A stretch of DNA of 64,000 nucleotides. Source: an uncultured Lachnospiraceae bacterium (lineage in GTDB: Bacteria; Bacillota; Clostridia; Lachnospirales; Lachnospiraceae). Shown here one piece after another: positions 26,657-34,676 of the stretch (position 1 is its first letter; each line of letters opens with the position of its first letter). The DNA lies in contig CANQUC010000010.1 in assembly GCA_947626945.1 (NCBI GenBank), forward strand, positions 1 through 64,000, given 5' to 3'. Made by a program: the position numbers and the translations under genes. Below the pieces are notes generated by a model. That model saw nothing but the letters and a program-made list of their open reading frames with translations, was not told the DNA's origin and did no database searches.

Positions 26657-27436
26657 ATGATGGAAACAGGAATCATAGACAGCCATGCCCATTATGACGA
26701 TCAGGCCTTTGACAGCGACAGAGAGGCCCTGTTGGAGAGCCTGAACCCGGCGGGGATCTGTCTGGCGGTCAATGTGAGTTCCTCCCTGGAGTCGGTGAAA
26801 ACCACCATTGCCCTCACAGAGCGGTATTCTTTTCTGTACGGCTCCGCAGGGGTGCATCCGTCGGAAACCGAAGGGCTGACCGAGGAGGATGTCCGGTGGA
26901 TGGAAGAGCAGTGCAGCCATCCAAAGATCGTGGCAGTGGGAGAGATCGGACTGGATTATCACTGGGACACGCCTGAAAGAAAGCTTCAGCAGCGCTGGCT
27001 TGAACGGCAGATCCGGATGGCAGGGGCTGTTGGACTGCCCCTGATCATTCACAGCAGAGACGCGGCGGCGGATACGCTCCGGATTCTGAAAGAACATCAC
27101 GGGGAGGAGACCGGCGGCGTAATCCACTGTTTTTCATATGGAAAGGAAATGGCCAGAGAATATCTGAACATGGGGTATTATATTGGCATTGGCGGCGTGC
27201 TTACATACAAGAACGCCAAAAAGCTGAAAGAGGTGGCGGAATATGTGCCCCTGGACCGGATTCTTCTGGAAACAGACTGCCCTTATCTGTCGCCGACGCC
27301 TGTGCGCCATAAGCGCAACAGCTCTCTGAACCTGCCCTATGTGGCAAAAGAGCTGGCCCGGATCAAGGGGATCTCCCCACAGGAGGTCATTGCCGTTACG
27401 GCAGAAAACGCAAAAACTTTATACAGGATCCCTTAA
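26657..27436 (+). CDS. tatD: TatD family deoxyribonuclease
   Basis: 259 aa metal-dependent hydrolase with TIM-barrel signatures in order: IDSHAHYDD, VGEIGLDYHWD, LPLIIHSRDA, GVIHCFSYG and LLETDCPYLSPTP. Proteins of this family act as 3'-5' exonucleases. A ribosome-binding site AAGGAGAGG overlaps the end of the BKACE gene, so the two are coupled. Its stop TAA overlaps the stop of the convergent ABC-F gene on TTAA, with no terminator between. Confidence 0.92.
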   Translation: MMETGIIDSHAHYDDQAFDSDREALLESLNPAGICLAVNVSSSLESVKTTIALTERYSFLYGSAGVHPSETEGLTEEDVRWMEEQCSHPKIVAVGEIGLDYHWDTPERKLQQRWLERQIRMAGAVGLPLIIHSRDAAADTLRILKEHHGEETGGVIHCFSYGKEMAREYLNMGYYIGIGGVLTYKNAKKLKEVAEYVPLDRILLETDCPYLSPTPVRHKRNSSLNLPYVAKELARIKGISPQEVIAVTAENAKTLYRIP

Positions 27437-29343
27437 GAAAGGGTTTCCCATTCCTCCATCAGTTCCAAAAGGGATTCTTCACACTGAGCCCGCTCTGTGG
27501 AAAGCTCCAGCAGCCTTGCGGCGTTGCTGGCATTTTCCGGCAGGGCGGTTTCTTCATCCAGAGCGGCGATCCGTTTTTCCAGCTGCTCAATGGAATCTTC
27601 CAGCTGCTGCAGGCGGTTTTCTTTTTTTCGCTGCATTGCTTTCAGCTCTTTTTGCTGCAGCCAGGAAAGCTTGTTTTCTGACTGCTCCTGCCGGCGCGGC
27701 TCTTCTGCTGTGTCGGTTTTTGTAAAGGCGGCGGTCAGCTCTTCCCGTTTTTCCAGATAATAGTCATAATTGCCAAGGTAAGGCACAACGGTCTGATTGG
27801 TGAGATCCAGAATCCTGGTTGCGGTCTGGTTGATGAAATACCGGTCGTGGGATACATAGAGCACGGTTCCCTCATAATTGTTAAGAGCCCGCTCCAGCAC
27901 CTCCTTGGAAACAATGTCCAGGTGGTTGGTAGGCTCGTCCAGAATGAGAAAATTGGCGCCTGACAGCATCAGCTTGGCCAGGGAAACTCTGCCCTGCTCG
28001 CCGCCGCTTAAGGTGGAAATGGGAGCAAACACCTGATCCCCCGTAAACAGAAAGGCCGCCAGCACATTGCGGATCTCTGTCTGGGTCATGAAAGGATAGG
28101 TATCTGCAATTTCATCAAACAGCGTTTTTTCCATGTGCAGCACATGATATTCCTGATCATAGTAGCCGACGGTGACTTTGGCGCCCAGAGAAACGCTGCC
28201 GGTATCCGGCGTTTCCAGCCCGTTGATGATCCGAAGCAGGGTGGTCTTGCCGGTGCCGTTTCCGCCGATGATGGCCACCCGTTCTTTTCGCCTGATCTGA
28301 AAGGAAACCTGAGAAAACAGCTGCCTGCCGTCATAGGACTTGGAAAGGTCCGTGGCGGTAAGCACGTCGTTGCCGCTGACCACATCGGGAGAAAAGGTCA
28401 GGTGCATATCTGCCCGAAGCGTTTCGGGTTTGTCCAGCGGCACTATTTTTTCCAGCGCTTTTTCCCGGCTTTCCGCCCGGCGGATGCTTTTTTCCCGGTT
28501 GAAGCTTTTTAACCGGGAAATGACCTCCTCCTGATGGCGGATTTCTTCCTGCTGCTTTTGGTATGCCTGCAGTTTTGCCGCCCGGCGCTGGTCTCTTTTC
28601 TTTACATAATCGCCGTAATTTCCCTGATAGACAAAGCAGCGGCCATTTTCCAGCTCGATCACCTTGGATACGATCTTGTCCAGAAAATACCGGTCATGGG
28701 ATACAAGCAGCAGGGCTCCGCTGTAGTTTTGCAGGTAAGTTTCCAGCCAGGTAATGGAGGACAGATCCAGGTGGTTGGTAGGCTCGTCCAAAAGCAGCAG
28801 ATCCGGTTTGGCCAGAAGCAGCTTGGCCAGGGACACCCGGGTCTTTTCCCCTCCCGACAGCAAAGCCGTCTTTTTGGAAAAATCGTCTTCCGAAAAGCCC
28901 AGACCCTTTAACACGCCGGTGATCTCGCTTTTGTAGGCGTATCCGTTTTCCTGCTCAAAGGCCTGATTCAGCCGGTGATATTGCTCCATCAGCTCCGAAA
29001 GCTCCGCGCCCTGACAGTGCTTCATTCTTGCCTCCGCTGCCCGAAGCTTCTGCTCCAGCTGGATCACATGCTGTTTTACAGTAAGCAGCTCCTCATAAAT
29101 GGTGGCATCCGCAAGCATTTCCTGATGCTGTGCCAGATAGCCTGTTTTTTTCCCTTTTGCCAGGATCACTTCTCCCTCGTCGGCGGATTCCAGACCAAGG
29201 ATGATCCGAAGCAGGGTGGTCTTGCCGGCGCCGTTGATTCCCACAACGGCGGTTTTTTCTTTGTCTTCTATATGAAAAGTCACGTCTTCCATCAGCAGAT
29301 CGGCGCCAAAGGATTTGGTTATATTCTGACATGCAAGGATCAT
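27433..29343 (-). CDS. ABC-F family ATPase (ribosome-associated)
   Basis: 636 aa, two ATPase domains and no membrane part. Walker A motifs GINGAGKTT (about residue 37) and GGNGTGKTT (about 355); signatures LLSGGEKTRVSLAK and TLSGGEQGRVSLAK; Walker B LLLDEPTNHLDL and LILDEPTNHLDI. A charged linker separates the domains and a coiled-coil tail follows (about 535-636). ABC-F proteins act on stalled or antibiotic-bound ribosomes; which subtype (YdiF-like or resistance type) cannot be decided. ATG 29343 sits behind TTAGGAG. It is divergent from rex. Confidence 0.93.
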   Translation of the reverse strand: MILACQNITKSFGADLLMEDVTFHIEDKEKTAVVGINGAGKTTLLRIILGLESADEGEVILAKGKKTGYLAQHQEMLADATIYEELLTVKQHVIQLEQKLRAAEARMKHCQGAELSELMEQYHRLNQAFEQENGYAYKSEITGVLKGLGFSEDDFSKKTALLSGGEKTRVSLAKLLLAKPDLLLLDEPTNHLDLSSITWLETYLQNYSGALLLVSHDRYFLDKIVSKVIELENGRCFVYQGNYGDYVKKRDQRRAAKLQAYQKQQEEIRHQEEVISRLKSFNREKSIRRAESREKALEKIVPLDKPETLRADMHLTFSPDVVSGNDVLTATDLSKSYDGRQLFSQVSFQIRRKERVAIIGGNGTGKTTLLRIINGLETPDTGSVSLGAKVTVGYYDQEYHVLHMEKTLFDEIADTYPFMTQTEIRNVLAAFLFTGDQVFAPISTLSGGEQGRVSLAKLMLSGANFLILDEPTNHLDIVSKEVLERALNNYEGTVLYVSHDRYFINQTATRILDLTNQTVVPYLGNYDYYLEKREELTAAFTKTDTAEEPRRQEQSENKLSWLQQKELKAMQRKKENRLQQLEDSIEQLEKRIAALDEETALPENASNAARLLELSTERAQCEESLLELMEEWETLS

Positions 29344-29374
29344 AAACCCCACACTCCTAATTTGGATTTAATCT

Positions 29375-29404
29375 ATTATAATCAAAAAAGGGTAGGTATT
29401 GCAA
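29375..29404 (-). promoter_or_regulatory. Promoter of the ABC-F gene, sharing its -35 with rex
   Basis: Minus-strand -35 TTGCAA (29404-29399), 18-bp spacer, TATAAT (29380-29375). TTGCAA is its own reverse complement and is also the -35 of the plus-strand rex promoter. Confidence 0.7.
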
Positions 29405-29427
29405 TCTATTTTCAGATTGATTATAAT
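29399..29427 (+). promoter_or_regulatory. Promoter of the rex operon
   Basis: TTGCAA (29399-29404), 17-bp spacer, consensus TATAAT (29422-29427). The 11-bp arms ATTATAATCAA (29375-29385) and TTGATTATAAT (29417-29427) form a perfect inverted repeat around the shared -35. Confidence 0.75.
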
Positions 29428-29465
29428 GGAATTGCTGTGAATTTGATGACGAAAGAGGTGGGCTT

Positions 29466-30092
29466 GTGACAGAAAAAGGCATATCAAGAGCGATCATCGG
29501 CAGGCTGCCCCGGTATTACCGTTATCTGGGTGAACTGCTGGAAGAGGGGGTCAAGCGGATCTCCTCGGGGGAGCTCAGCCGCCGCATGAATGTGACGGCG
29601 TCTCAGATCCGGCAGGACCTCAACCATTTTGGAGGGTTCGGCCAGCAGGGCTACGGCTACAATGTTCAGAACCTGTACAATGAGATCGCAAAAATACTGG
29701 GCCTGAACAGAGCGCATCATCTGATCATCATCGGAGCGGGCAATCTTGGCCAGGCTCTTGCAAATTACGGAAATTTTGAAAACAGAGGGTTTTTTGTTGA
29801 CGGTCTGTTTGACCAGGACAAGACCCTGCAGGGGACCAATAAAAAAGGGATCCCCATTTATACAATGGAGGAACTGGAATCCTTTCTCCAAAGCCATCAT
29901 GTGGACATCGCGGTTCTGGCCGTTCCGAAAATCGCGGCGGTAAAAGCGGCAAAAAGGCTTGTGGAGTGCGGCATCCGTGCAATCTGGAATTTCGCCCACA
30001 CAGATCTGGATCTGCCAAAGGACGTAGTGGTGGAAAATGTTCACCTGTCGGAAAGTCTGATGCAGCTTTCCTACCGTATGACAAAGGAGTGA
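29466..30092 (+). CDS. rex: Redox-sensing transcriptional repressor Rex
   Basis: 208 aa. The N-terminal winged helix (about 1-80) has RLPRYYRYLGELLEEGVKRI and TASQIRQDLNHFGGFGQQG; the Rossmann domain has IIGAGNLGQALANY and ends with a swapped helix. Rex senses NADH/NAD+ and represses fermentation genes. The GTG start lies behind GAAAGAGGTGGG. It heads an operon with acpS, nnr, alr and mazF. I looked for a Rex operator (TTGTTAA-N4-TTAACAA type) at its own promoter and did not see one. Confidence 0.95.
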   Translation: MTEKGISRAIIGRLPRYYRYLGELLEEGVKRISSGELSRRMNVTASQIRQDLNHFGGFGQQGYGYNVQNLYNEIAKILGLNRAHHLIIIGAGNLGQALANYGNFENRGFFVDGLFDQDKTLQGTNKKGIPIYTMEELESFLQSHHVDIAVLAVPKIAAVKAAKRLVECGIRAIWNFAHTDLDLPKDVVVENVHLSESLMQLSYRMTKE

Positions 30093-30097
30093 GGGGC

Positions 30098-30541
30098 ATG
30101 ATCGCGGGGATCGGTACGGATCTGATCCGGATTGACCGGGTCATAAAGGCCTGCGAGAAAGAGAGCTTTCTGAAACGGGTCTTTACAGAGAAAGAACGGC
30201 AGCTGATTGCCGGAAATCAAAACAGGGCGGCCTCCAACTTCGCCGTAAAGGAAGCGGTGGCAAAGGCTCTTGGAACCGGATTTCGCGGCTTTGGGCCGGA
30301 GGATGTGGAAGTGCTCCGGGATTCTCTTGGCAGGCCGTTTGTGAATCTTTACGGCAAAGCGCTGTCCCTTTCCAGAGAAAAGGGGATTGGAAGCTGGCAT
30401 GTAACGTTGAGTCACACGGATGTTCTTGTGACGGCAACGGTCATTGGGGAAACCCTGGGGGATCTCCCCGGAAGTGAGGGATGTTGTGAAACAGGTGCTG
30501 ACCGGGGCGCAGATGAAAGAATGCGACCGAAAAACAATTGA
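30098..30541 (+). CDS. acpS: Holo-[acyl-carrier-protein] synthase
   Basis: 147 aa. It transfers phosphopantetheine from CoA to ACP. Family signatures are AGIGTDLIRIDR with the metal Asp, and NFAVKEAVAKALGTGFRGF with the second acidic ligand. The last ~25 residues are an extension beyond the usual ~122 aa and overlap the next gene by 56 bases in another frame. AAAGGAG precedes the ATG, 5 bases after rex. Confidence 0.93.
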   Translation: MIAGIGTDLIRIDRVIKACEKESFLKRVFTEKERQLIAGNQNRAASNFAVKEAVAKALGTGFRGFGPEDVEVLRDSLGRPFVNLYGKALSLSREKGIGSWHVTLSHTDVLVTATVIGETLGDLPGSEGCCETGADRGADERMRPKNN

Positions 30542-32048
30542 AGAATTTGGGATTCCCTCTCCCGTACTGATGGAGCGCGCGGCGCTTGCCTGTGTGGAGG
30601 AGCTTCTGAAGCTGCTTCCGGAGGGCCGCACGCCCCGGATCCTGACAGTATGCGGAAAGGGAAACAATGGCGGGGATGGAGTGGCCATTGCCCGCATCTT
30701 AAAAGAACGGGGTCTGGATCCCGTTTTGTGGATGCCCTGGGATTGGGAAACAGAACCAGAGGAGTTTTACCGGAAGCTTTCCTTGGACTGCGGCGCTCAG
30801 CTGCGGGCGGCTGACGCCTACGGCGTGAAGCGCATCAGTCTGGAACAGGCCCTGAAAGCCATCCGGGAAAACGAGTATGATGTGATCGTGGACGCCATGT
30901 TTGGCGTCGGTCTTTCCAGGGAACTGAAAGAGCCTTACGTCTCATTGATCAGGGAGATCAACCGCTGCGACAGCAGGGTGCTGGCGGTGGATATGCCTAC
31001 CGGAATCCACACAGATACGGGACAGTGTATGGGGATGGCGCTGAAAGCAGACGTAACGGTGACCTTTGGCTTTTATAAACGGGGGCAGATTCTGTACCCC
31101 GGAAGATCCTATTGCGGCAGCTGTGTCCTGAAAGACATTGGGATTACGGCCCTTGCGCTGCCGCCGGACGGAAACGGCTGTTTTGTCTTTGAGCCGGAGG
31201 ATCTGCAAAGACTTCCCGCCCGCAGGGCGGATTCCAATAAAGGCACCTACGGAAAGGTGCTTCTGGCAGCCGGAAGCCGGGATATCTGCGGCGCGGCATA
31301 TTTGTCGGGCATGGCCGTCTTCAGAACCGGAGCGGGGCTTTTGCAGATCGTTACCGAGGAGACCAACAGAAAAGCGCTGACGGAGCTGATTCCGGAAGCC
31401 CTGTTTGCTTTTTACCGGCAGGATAGTCTTACAGAATCGTGGATCCGGGAAAAGATCTCCTGGGCCACGGCCGCTGCCGTGGGACCGGGGCTTGGCACCG
31501 GAGATCCGGGGCTGACGCTGCTGAAAGAGCTGTTAAGGTCAACGCTTCCCCTTGTGATCGACGCCGACGGGCTGAACCTGCTGGCGGCTCACAAAATGCT
31601 GGAAAAAGAGCGCCTGTTTCAAAGAGGCTGGGATACAAAAGAAGTCTCTGTGATCATAACGCCTCATATGGCGGAGATGAGCAGGCTTACAGGCGTTCCC
31701 GTGGAAGAACTGAAAAAAGACCCGGCAGGCTACGGAAAAGCTTTCGCGGCCCGTTATGGCTGCGTCTGCGTACTGAAAGACGCCTGCACCGCAGTGTGTG
31801 ATCCGGAGGGAAGATGTTTTCTCAATACCACCGGAAACAGCGGCATGGCAAAGGGCGGTTCGGGCGATGTGCTCACCGGCGTGATCTGCGGGCTTCTTGC
31901 CCAGAAGCTGCCGTTGTTTGAAAGCGCCGTCCTTGGCGTGTATCTTCACGGACTGGCGGGAGACAGGGCACTGGATAAAAAAGGACCCTACAGCTTTCTC
32001 GCCAGAGATTTGATAAGAGAGATCGGGGAATTGATCAATGAACAATGA
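30486..32048 (+). CDS. nnr: Bifunctional NAD(P)H-hydrate epimerase and dehydratase
   Basis: About 520 aa from a GTG behind GAGGG, inside the 3' end of acpS. The N-terminal YjeF-type epimerase domain (about 1-205) has CGKGNNGGDG and AVDMPTGIHTDTG; the C-terminal ADP-dependent dehydratase domain (about 225-515) has AAVGPGLGTGD, VIDADGLNLL and AKGGSGDVLTGVICG. Together they repair hydrated NADH and NADPH. It overlaps the alr start by 11 bases. Confidence 0.94.
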   Translation: MKQVLTGAQMKECDRKTIEEFGIPSPVLMERAALACVEELLKLLPEGRTPRILTVCGKGNNGGDGVAIARILKERGLDPVLWMPWDWETEPEEFYRKLSLDCGAQLRAADAYGVKRISLEQALKAIRENEYDVIVDAMFGVGLSRELKEPYVSLIREINRCDSRVLAVDMPTGIHTDTGQCMGMALKADVTVTFGFYKRGQILYPGRSYCGSCVLKDIGITALALPPDGNGCFVFEPEDLQRLPARRADSNKGTYGKVLLAAGSRDICGAAYLSGMAVFRTGAGLLQIVTEETNRKALTELIPEALFAFYRQDSLTESWIREKISWATAAAVGPGLGTGDPGLTLLKELLRSTLPLVIDADGLNLLAAHKMLEKERLFQRGWDTKEVSVIITPHMAEMSRLTGVPVEELKKDPAGYGKAFAARYGCVCVLKDACTAVCDPEGRCFLNTTGNSGMAKGGSGDVLTGVICGLLAQKLPLFESAVLGVYLHGLAGDRALDKKGPYSFLARDLIREIGELINEQ

Positions 32049-33195
32049 GAATGAGCGTGTATATGCACAGATTGATCTGGGCGCGATACATTATAATGTA
32101 GAGCAGATGTTGAAAAATCTCAATCCCGGCACCTTAATGCTGGCGGTGATCAAAACCGACGGATACGGACACGGAGCGCTGCCCATTGCAAGGATGCTGG
32201 AAACCTGCGAAAGAATTGCCGGATACGCGGTGGCAACGGCTGAGGAAGCCTTTCAGCTGAGAGAGGGCGGCATCAAAAAGAAGATCCTGGTTCTGGGATA
32301 TACCTTTCCCAGTAGCTATGAGAGGCTGATCAGGGAGGAGATCTCCCTGACGGTGTTTCGGACGGATATGGCAAGGGATTTGTCGGAGGCGGCAGAAAAA
32401 GCCGGAAAGGATGCCCGTATTCATCTGAAGCTGGATACAGGCATGTGCAGGATCGGTCTGCAGACCGATGATGAGGGATTCGCGGAGGCGACAGAGATCC
32501 TGAGGCTTCCCCGGCTTTACCGGGAGGGGATCTTTACCCATTTCGCAAAGGCAGACGAGGCCGAAAAAGGCCCGGCTCTGAAACAGCTGGATCTGTATCA
32601 AGCGTTTGTGCAAAGGCTTGCCGGGGCGGGCTTTACTTTTGAATACAGGCACTGTGCCAACAGCGCCGGGATCATTGATCTGCCGGAGACCCAGTTTGAT
32701 CTTGTGCGGGCGGGCATTTCCCTGTATGGAGTTTATCCTTCACAGGAGGTAAACAAAAAAGCGGTGCCTCTTCGCCCCGCCCTTTCTTTGAAGAGCAGGG
32801 TAGTTCATGTCAAAACGGTGGAGGCAGGCAGACAGGTGAGCTATGGCGGCACCTTTGTCACCAAGCGGCGGACGGTGATCGCGACAGTGCCGGTAGGCTA
32901 TGGGGACGGGTATCCCAGGCAGCTTTCCAACAAAGGGTTTGTGCTGATCCGGGGACGGCGGGCGCCGATCCTTGGCAGAGTCTGCATGGATCAGTTCATG
33001 GTGGATGTGACGGATATTCCCGGCGCCGCCCTCTGGGATGAAGTGACGCTCATCGGAGAGGATCGGGGACAGACTGTCACGGTAGATGAGCTGGGAGATC
33101 TTTCCGGGCGTTTTTCTTACGAATTTTTATGCGATCTGGGAAAACGGATTCCCAGAGTTTACACAGGCTTCCCGCCGGAGGAGCAGAAAAGATAA
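32038..33195 (+). CDS. alr: Alanine racemase
   Basis: 385 aa PLP enzyme making D-alanine for peptidoglycan. The PLP Lys39 is in AVIKTDGYGHGA; RAGISLYGVYP and the second catalytic Tyr region GRQVSYGGTFVT are present; the C-terminal domain has GRVCMDQFMVDVTD. The start overlaps the nnr stop, so translation is probably coupled. It is followed by mazF, the same gene order as alr-mazEF in Bacillus but without a mazE. Confidence 0.95.
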   Translation: MNNENERVYAQIDLGAIHYNVEQMLKNLNPGTLMLAVIKTDGYGHGALPIARMLETCERIAGYAVATAEEAFQLREGGIKKKILVLGYTFPSSYERLIREEISLTVFRTDMARDLSEAAEKAGKDARIHLKLDTGMCRIGLQTDDEGFAEATEILRLPRLYREGIFTHFAKADEAEKGPALKQLDLYQAFVQRLAGAGFTFEYRHCANSAGIIDLPETQFDLVRAGISLYGVYPSQEVNKKAVPLRPALSLKSRVVHVKTVEAGRQVSYGGTFVTKRRTVIATVPVGYGDGYPRQLSNKGFVLIRGRRAPILGRVCMDQFMVDVTDIPGAALWDEVTLIGEDRGQTVTVDELGDLSGRFSYEFLCDLGKRIPRVYTGFPPEEQKR

Positions 33196-33283
33196 CACAG
33201 ATTTGGAATACACGAAATCATCCGTGGCAATAATAAGACAGAAGACCAGAACGACAAAATGATCATAACGGAGAGTGGATTCC

Positions 33284-33631
33284 ATGAATATCAGAAGAGG
33301 CGATATCTACTACGCAGATTTGAGACCGGTGATCGGATCGGAACAGGGCGGCGTAAGGCCGGTGCTGGTGATCCAGAACGATGTGGGAAACCGGCACAGC
33401 CCTACGGTGATCGTGGCTGCCATTACGTCAAAGATGAACAAGGCAAAGCTGCCTACCCATGTGGAGCTGGACGCGGGAAAGTACGATATGATGAAGGATT
33501 CCGTTATCCTGCTGGAACAGCTGCGCACCATTGATAAAAGAAGGCTGAAGGACAGAGTGTGCCATCTGGACCGGGAGATCATGGCAAGGATCAAAGCTGC
33601 ATTGGTGGTTAGTTTGGAATTGGATACATAG
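33284..33631 (+). CDS. ndoA: MazF/PemK-type endoribonuclease (NdoA)
   Basis: 115 aa. MazF fold signatures: [45 protein letters not shown] and a late [13 protein letters not shown]. The family cuts mRNA at short specific sites and is held inactive by MazE. GGAGAG lies before the ATG. The 88 bases between alr and this gene hold no open frame for an antitoxin, so the toxin looks solitary here. Near-identical solitary NdoA genes are frequent after alr in Clostridia. Confidence 0.92.
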   Translation: MNIRRGDIYYADLRPVIGSEQGGVRPVLVIQNDVGNRHSPTVIVAAITSKMNKAKLPTHVELDAGKYDMMKDSVILLEQLRTIDKRRLKDRVCHLDREIMARIKAALVVSLELDT

Positions 33632-33639
33632 AAAGATTC

Positions 33640-33668
33640 TTGACTAATTCTTACAAATTTGGTATGTT
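33640..33668 (+). promoter_or_regulatory. Promoter of the AEC transporter gene
   Basis: TTGACT (33640-33645), 17-bp spacer, TATGTT (33663-33668) with extended TGG. It starts 8 bases after the mazF stop. Confidence 0.65.
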
Positions 33669-33712
33669 TATACGGAGAAAAAGAACCGGCAGATACGAAT
33701 GAAGGAACTGGG

Positions 33713-34639
33713 ATGGACATTAGGATAGTGGGGGCAAAGATGCTGATGCTCTTTGCCATCATGGTCATTGGATTTATCGCAAATAAAGCGGGCCTCATTG
33801 ACGAGGAGGCCAATAAGCGTTTTTCCTCACTGGTTGTAAATATCACGGCACCTGCCATGATCCTCGCCTCATCAAAAGGGGCGGAGACATTGGGCTCCAA
33901 GACGGACGCCCTGCTGGTGCTGCTGGTGGCGGCGGCTATGTACGGGTTTCTGGCGCTGATGTCTCTTTTTGTGGGCAAGCTGTTTCGGATCCCAAAGGGA
34001 AAAGAAGGCGTATACCGTTTTATGATCGTATTCGGCAACAACGCCTTTATGGGATTTCCCGTGGTACAAGCCATTTTTGGGGATAACGCTTTATTTTATG
34101 CGGCCATCTTTAACATTCCCAACAATATTCTGGCCTATTCCTACGGCGTCTATCTGCTGACAAAGAACCGGTCGGAAAGCGGCAGCTTCCGCTGGAAAAA
34201 TATGATTAACCCCGGCGTGGTCTCCGCTACGCTGACGCTGCTTTTGTTTTTGCTTGGCATTTCCCTGCCGGATTTTGCGGTGACGGTGTTTGACAGCGTG
34301 GGACAGATCACCACGCCTCTTGCCATGATCGTCATTGGCGCTTCCCTGGCAAAAATCCCTCTGGGAAGCGTGCTGCGGGATGTAAAGGTCTATCTGTTCA
34401 GTCTGTATAAGATGATCTTTCTGCCGTTTCTGATCTGGCTCATAGGCAGGCTGGTCATAAGCAATCCCACCGTGCTGGGCGTGCTGGTGATCATCAGCGC
34501 CATGCCCTGCGCAACCATCGCGGTGATGCTGTCCCATGAATATGGCGGAGACGCTCCCGCGGCGTCGCGTTATGTGTTTGTTTCTACGATTTTATCGGTA
34601 ATTACCATTCCGGTCGTTGCGTATTTATTTGTTTTGTAG
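33713..34639 (+). CDS. AEC (auxin efflux carrier) family transporter
   Basis: 308 aa integral membrane protein with ten hydrophobic segments in two halves, each broken by a conserved Asn/Pro-type kink (FGNNAFMGFPVVQAIFG in the first half, AMPCATIAVMLSHEYGGD in the second). Members export or take up malate, malonate and other organic anions. The ATG follows GAAGGAAC. The promoter of the next gene overlaps its 3' end. The substrate is not predictable. Confidence 0.9.
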   Translation: MDIRIVGAKMLMLFAIMVIGFIANKAGLIDEEANKRFSSLVVNITAPAMILASSKGAETLGSKTDALLVLLVAAAMYGFLALMSLFVGKLFRIPKGKEGVYRFMIVFGNNAFMGFPVVQAIFGDNALFYAAIFNIPNNILAYSYGVYLLTKNRSESGSFRWKNMINPGVVSATLTLLLFLLGISLPDFAVTVFDSVGQITTPLAMIVIGASLAKIPLGSVLRDVKVYLFSLYKMIFLPFLIWLIGRLVISNPTVLGVLVIISAMPCATIAVMLSHEYGGDAPAASRYVFVSTILSVITIPVVAYLFVL

Positions 34640-34645
34640 TATAAT
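34617..34645 (+). promoter_or_regulatory. Promoter of the L,D-transpeptidase gene
   Basis: TTGCGT (34617-34622), 17-bp spacer, consensus TATAAT (34640-34645). The -35 lies inside the last codons of the AEC gene. Confidence 0.75.
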
Positions 34646-34676
34646 AACTAGAATATTTCCACCGGGAGGCATCCTT

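Noticed and set aside
29375..29465. Rex operator at the rex promoter
   Set aside because: I searched for a TTGTTAA-N4-TTAACAA-type site and found only the TTGCAA-centred repeat, which does not match.
33196..33283. Hidden mazE antitoxin between alr and mazF
   Set aside because: No frame with a start, ribosome-binding site and sufficient length exists in the 88-base gap.
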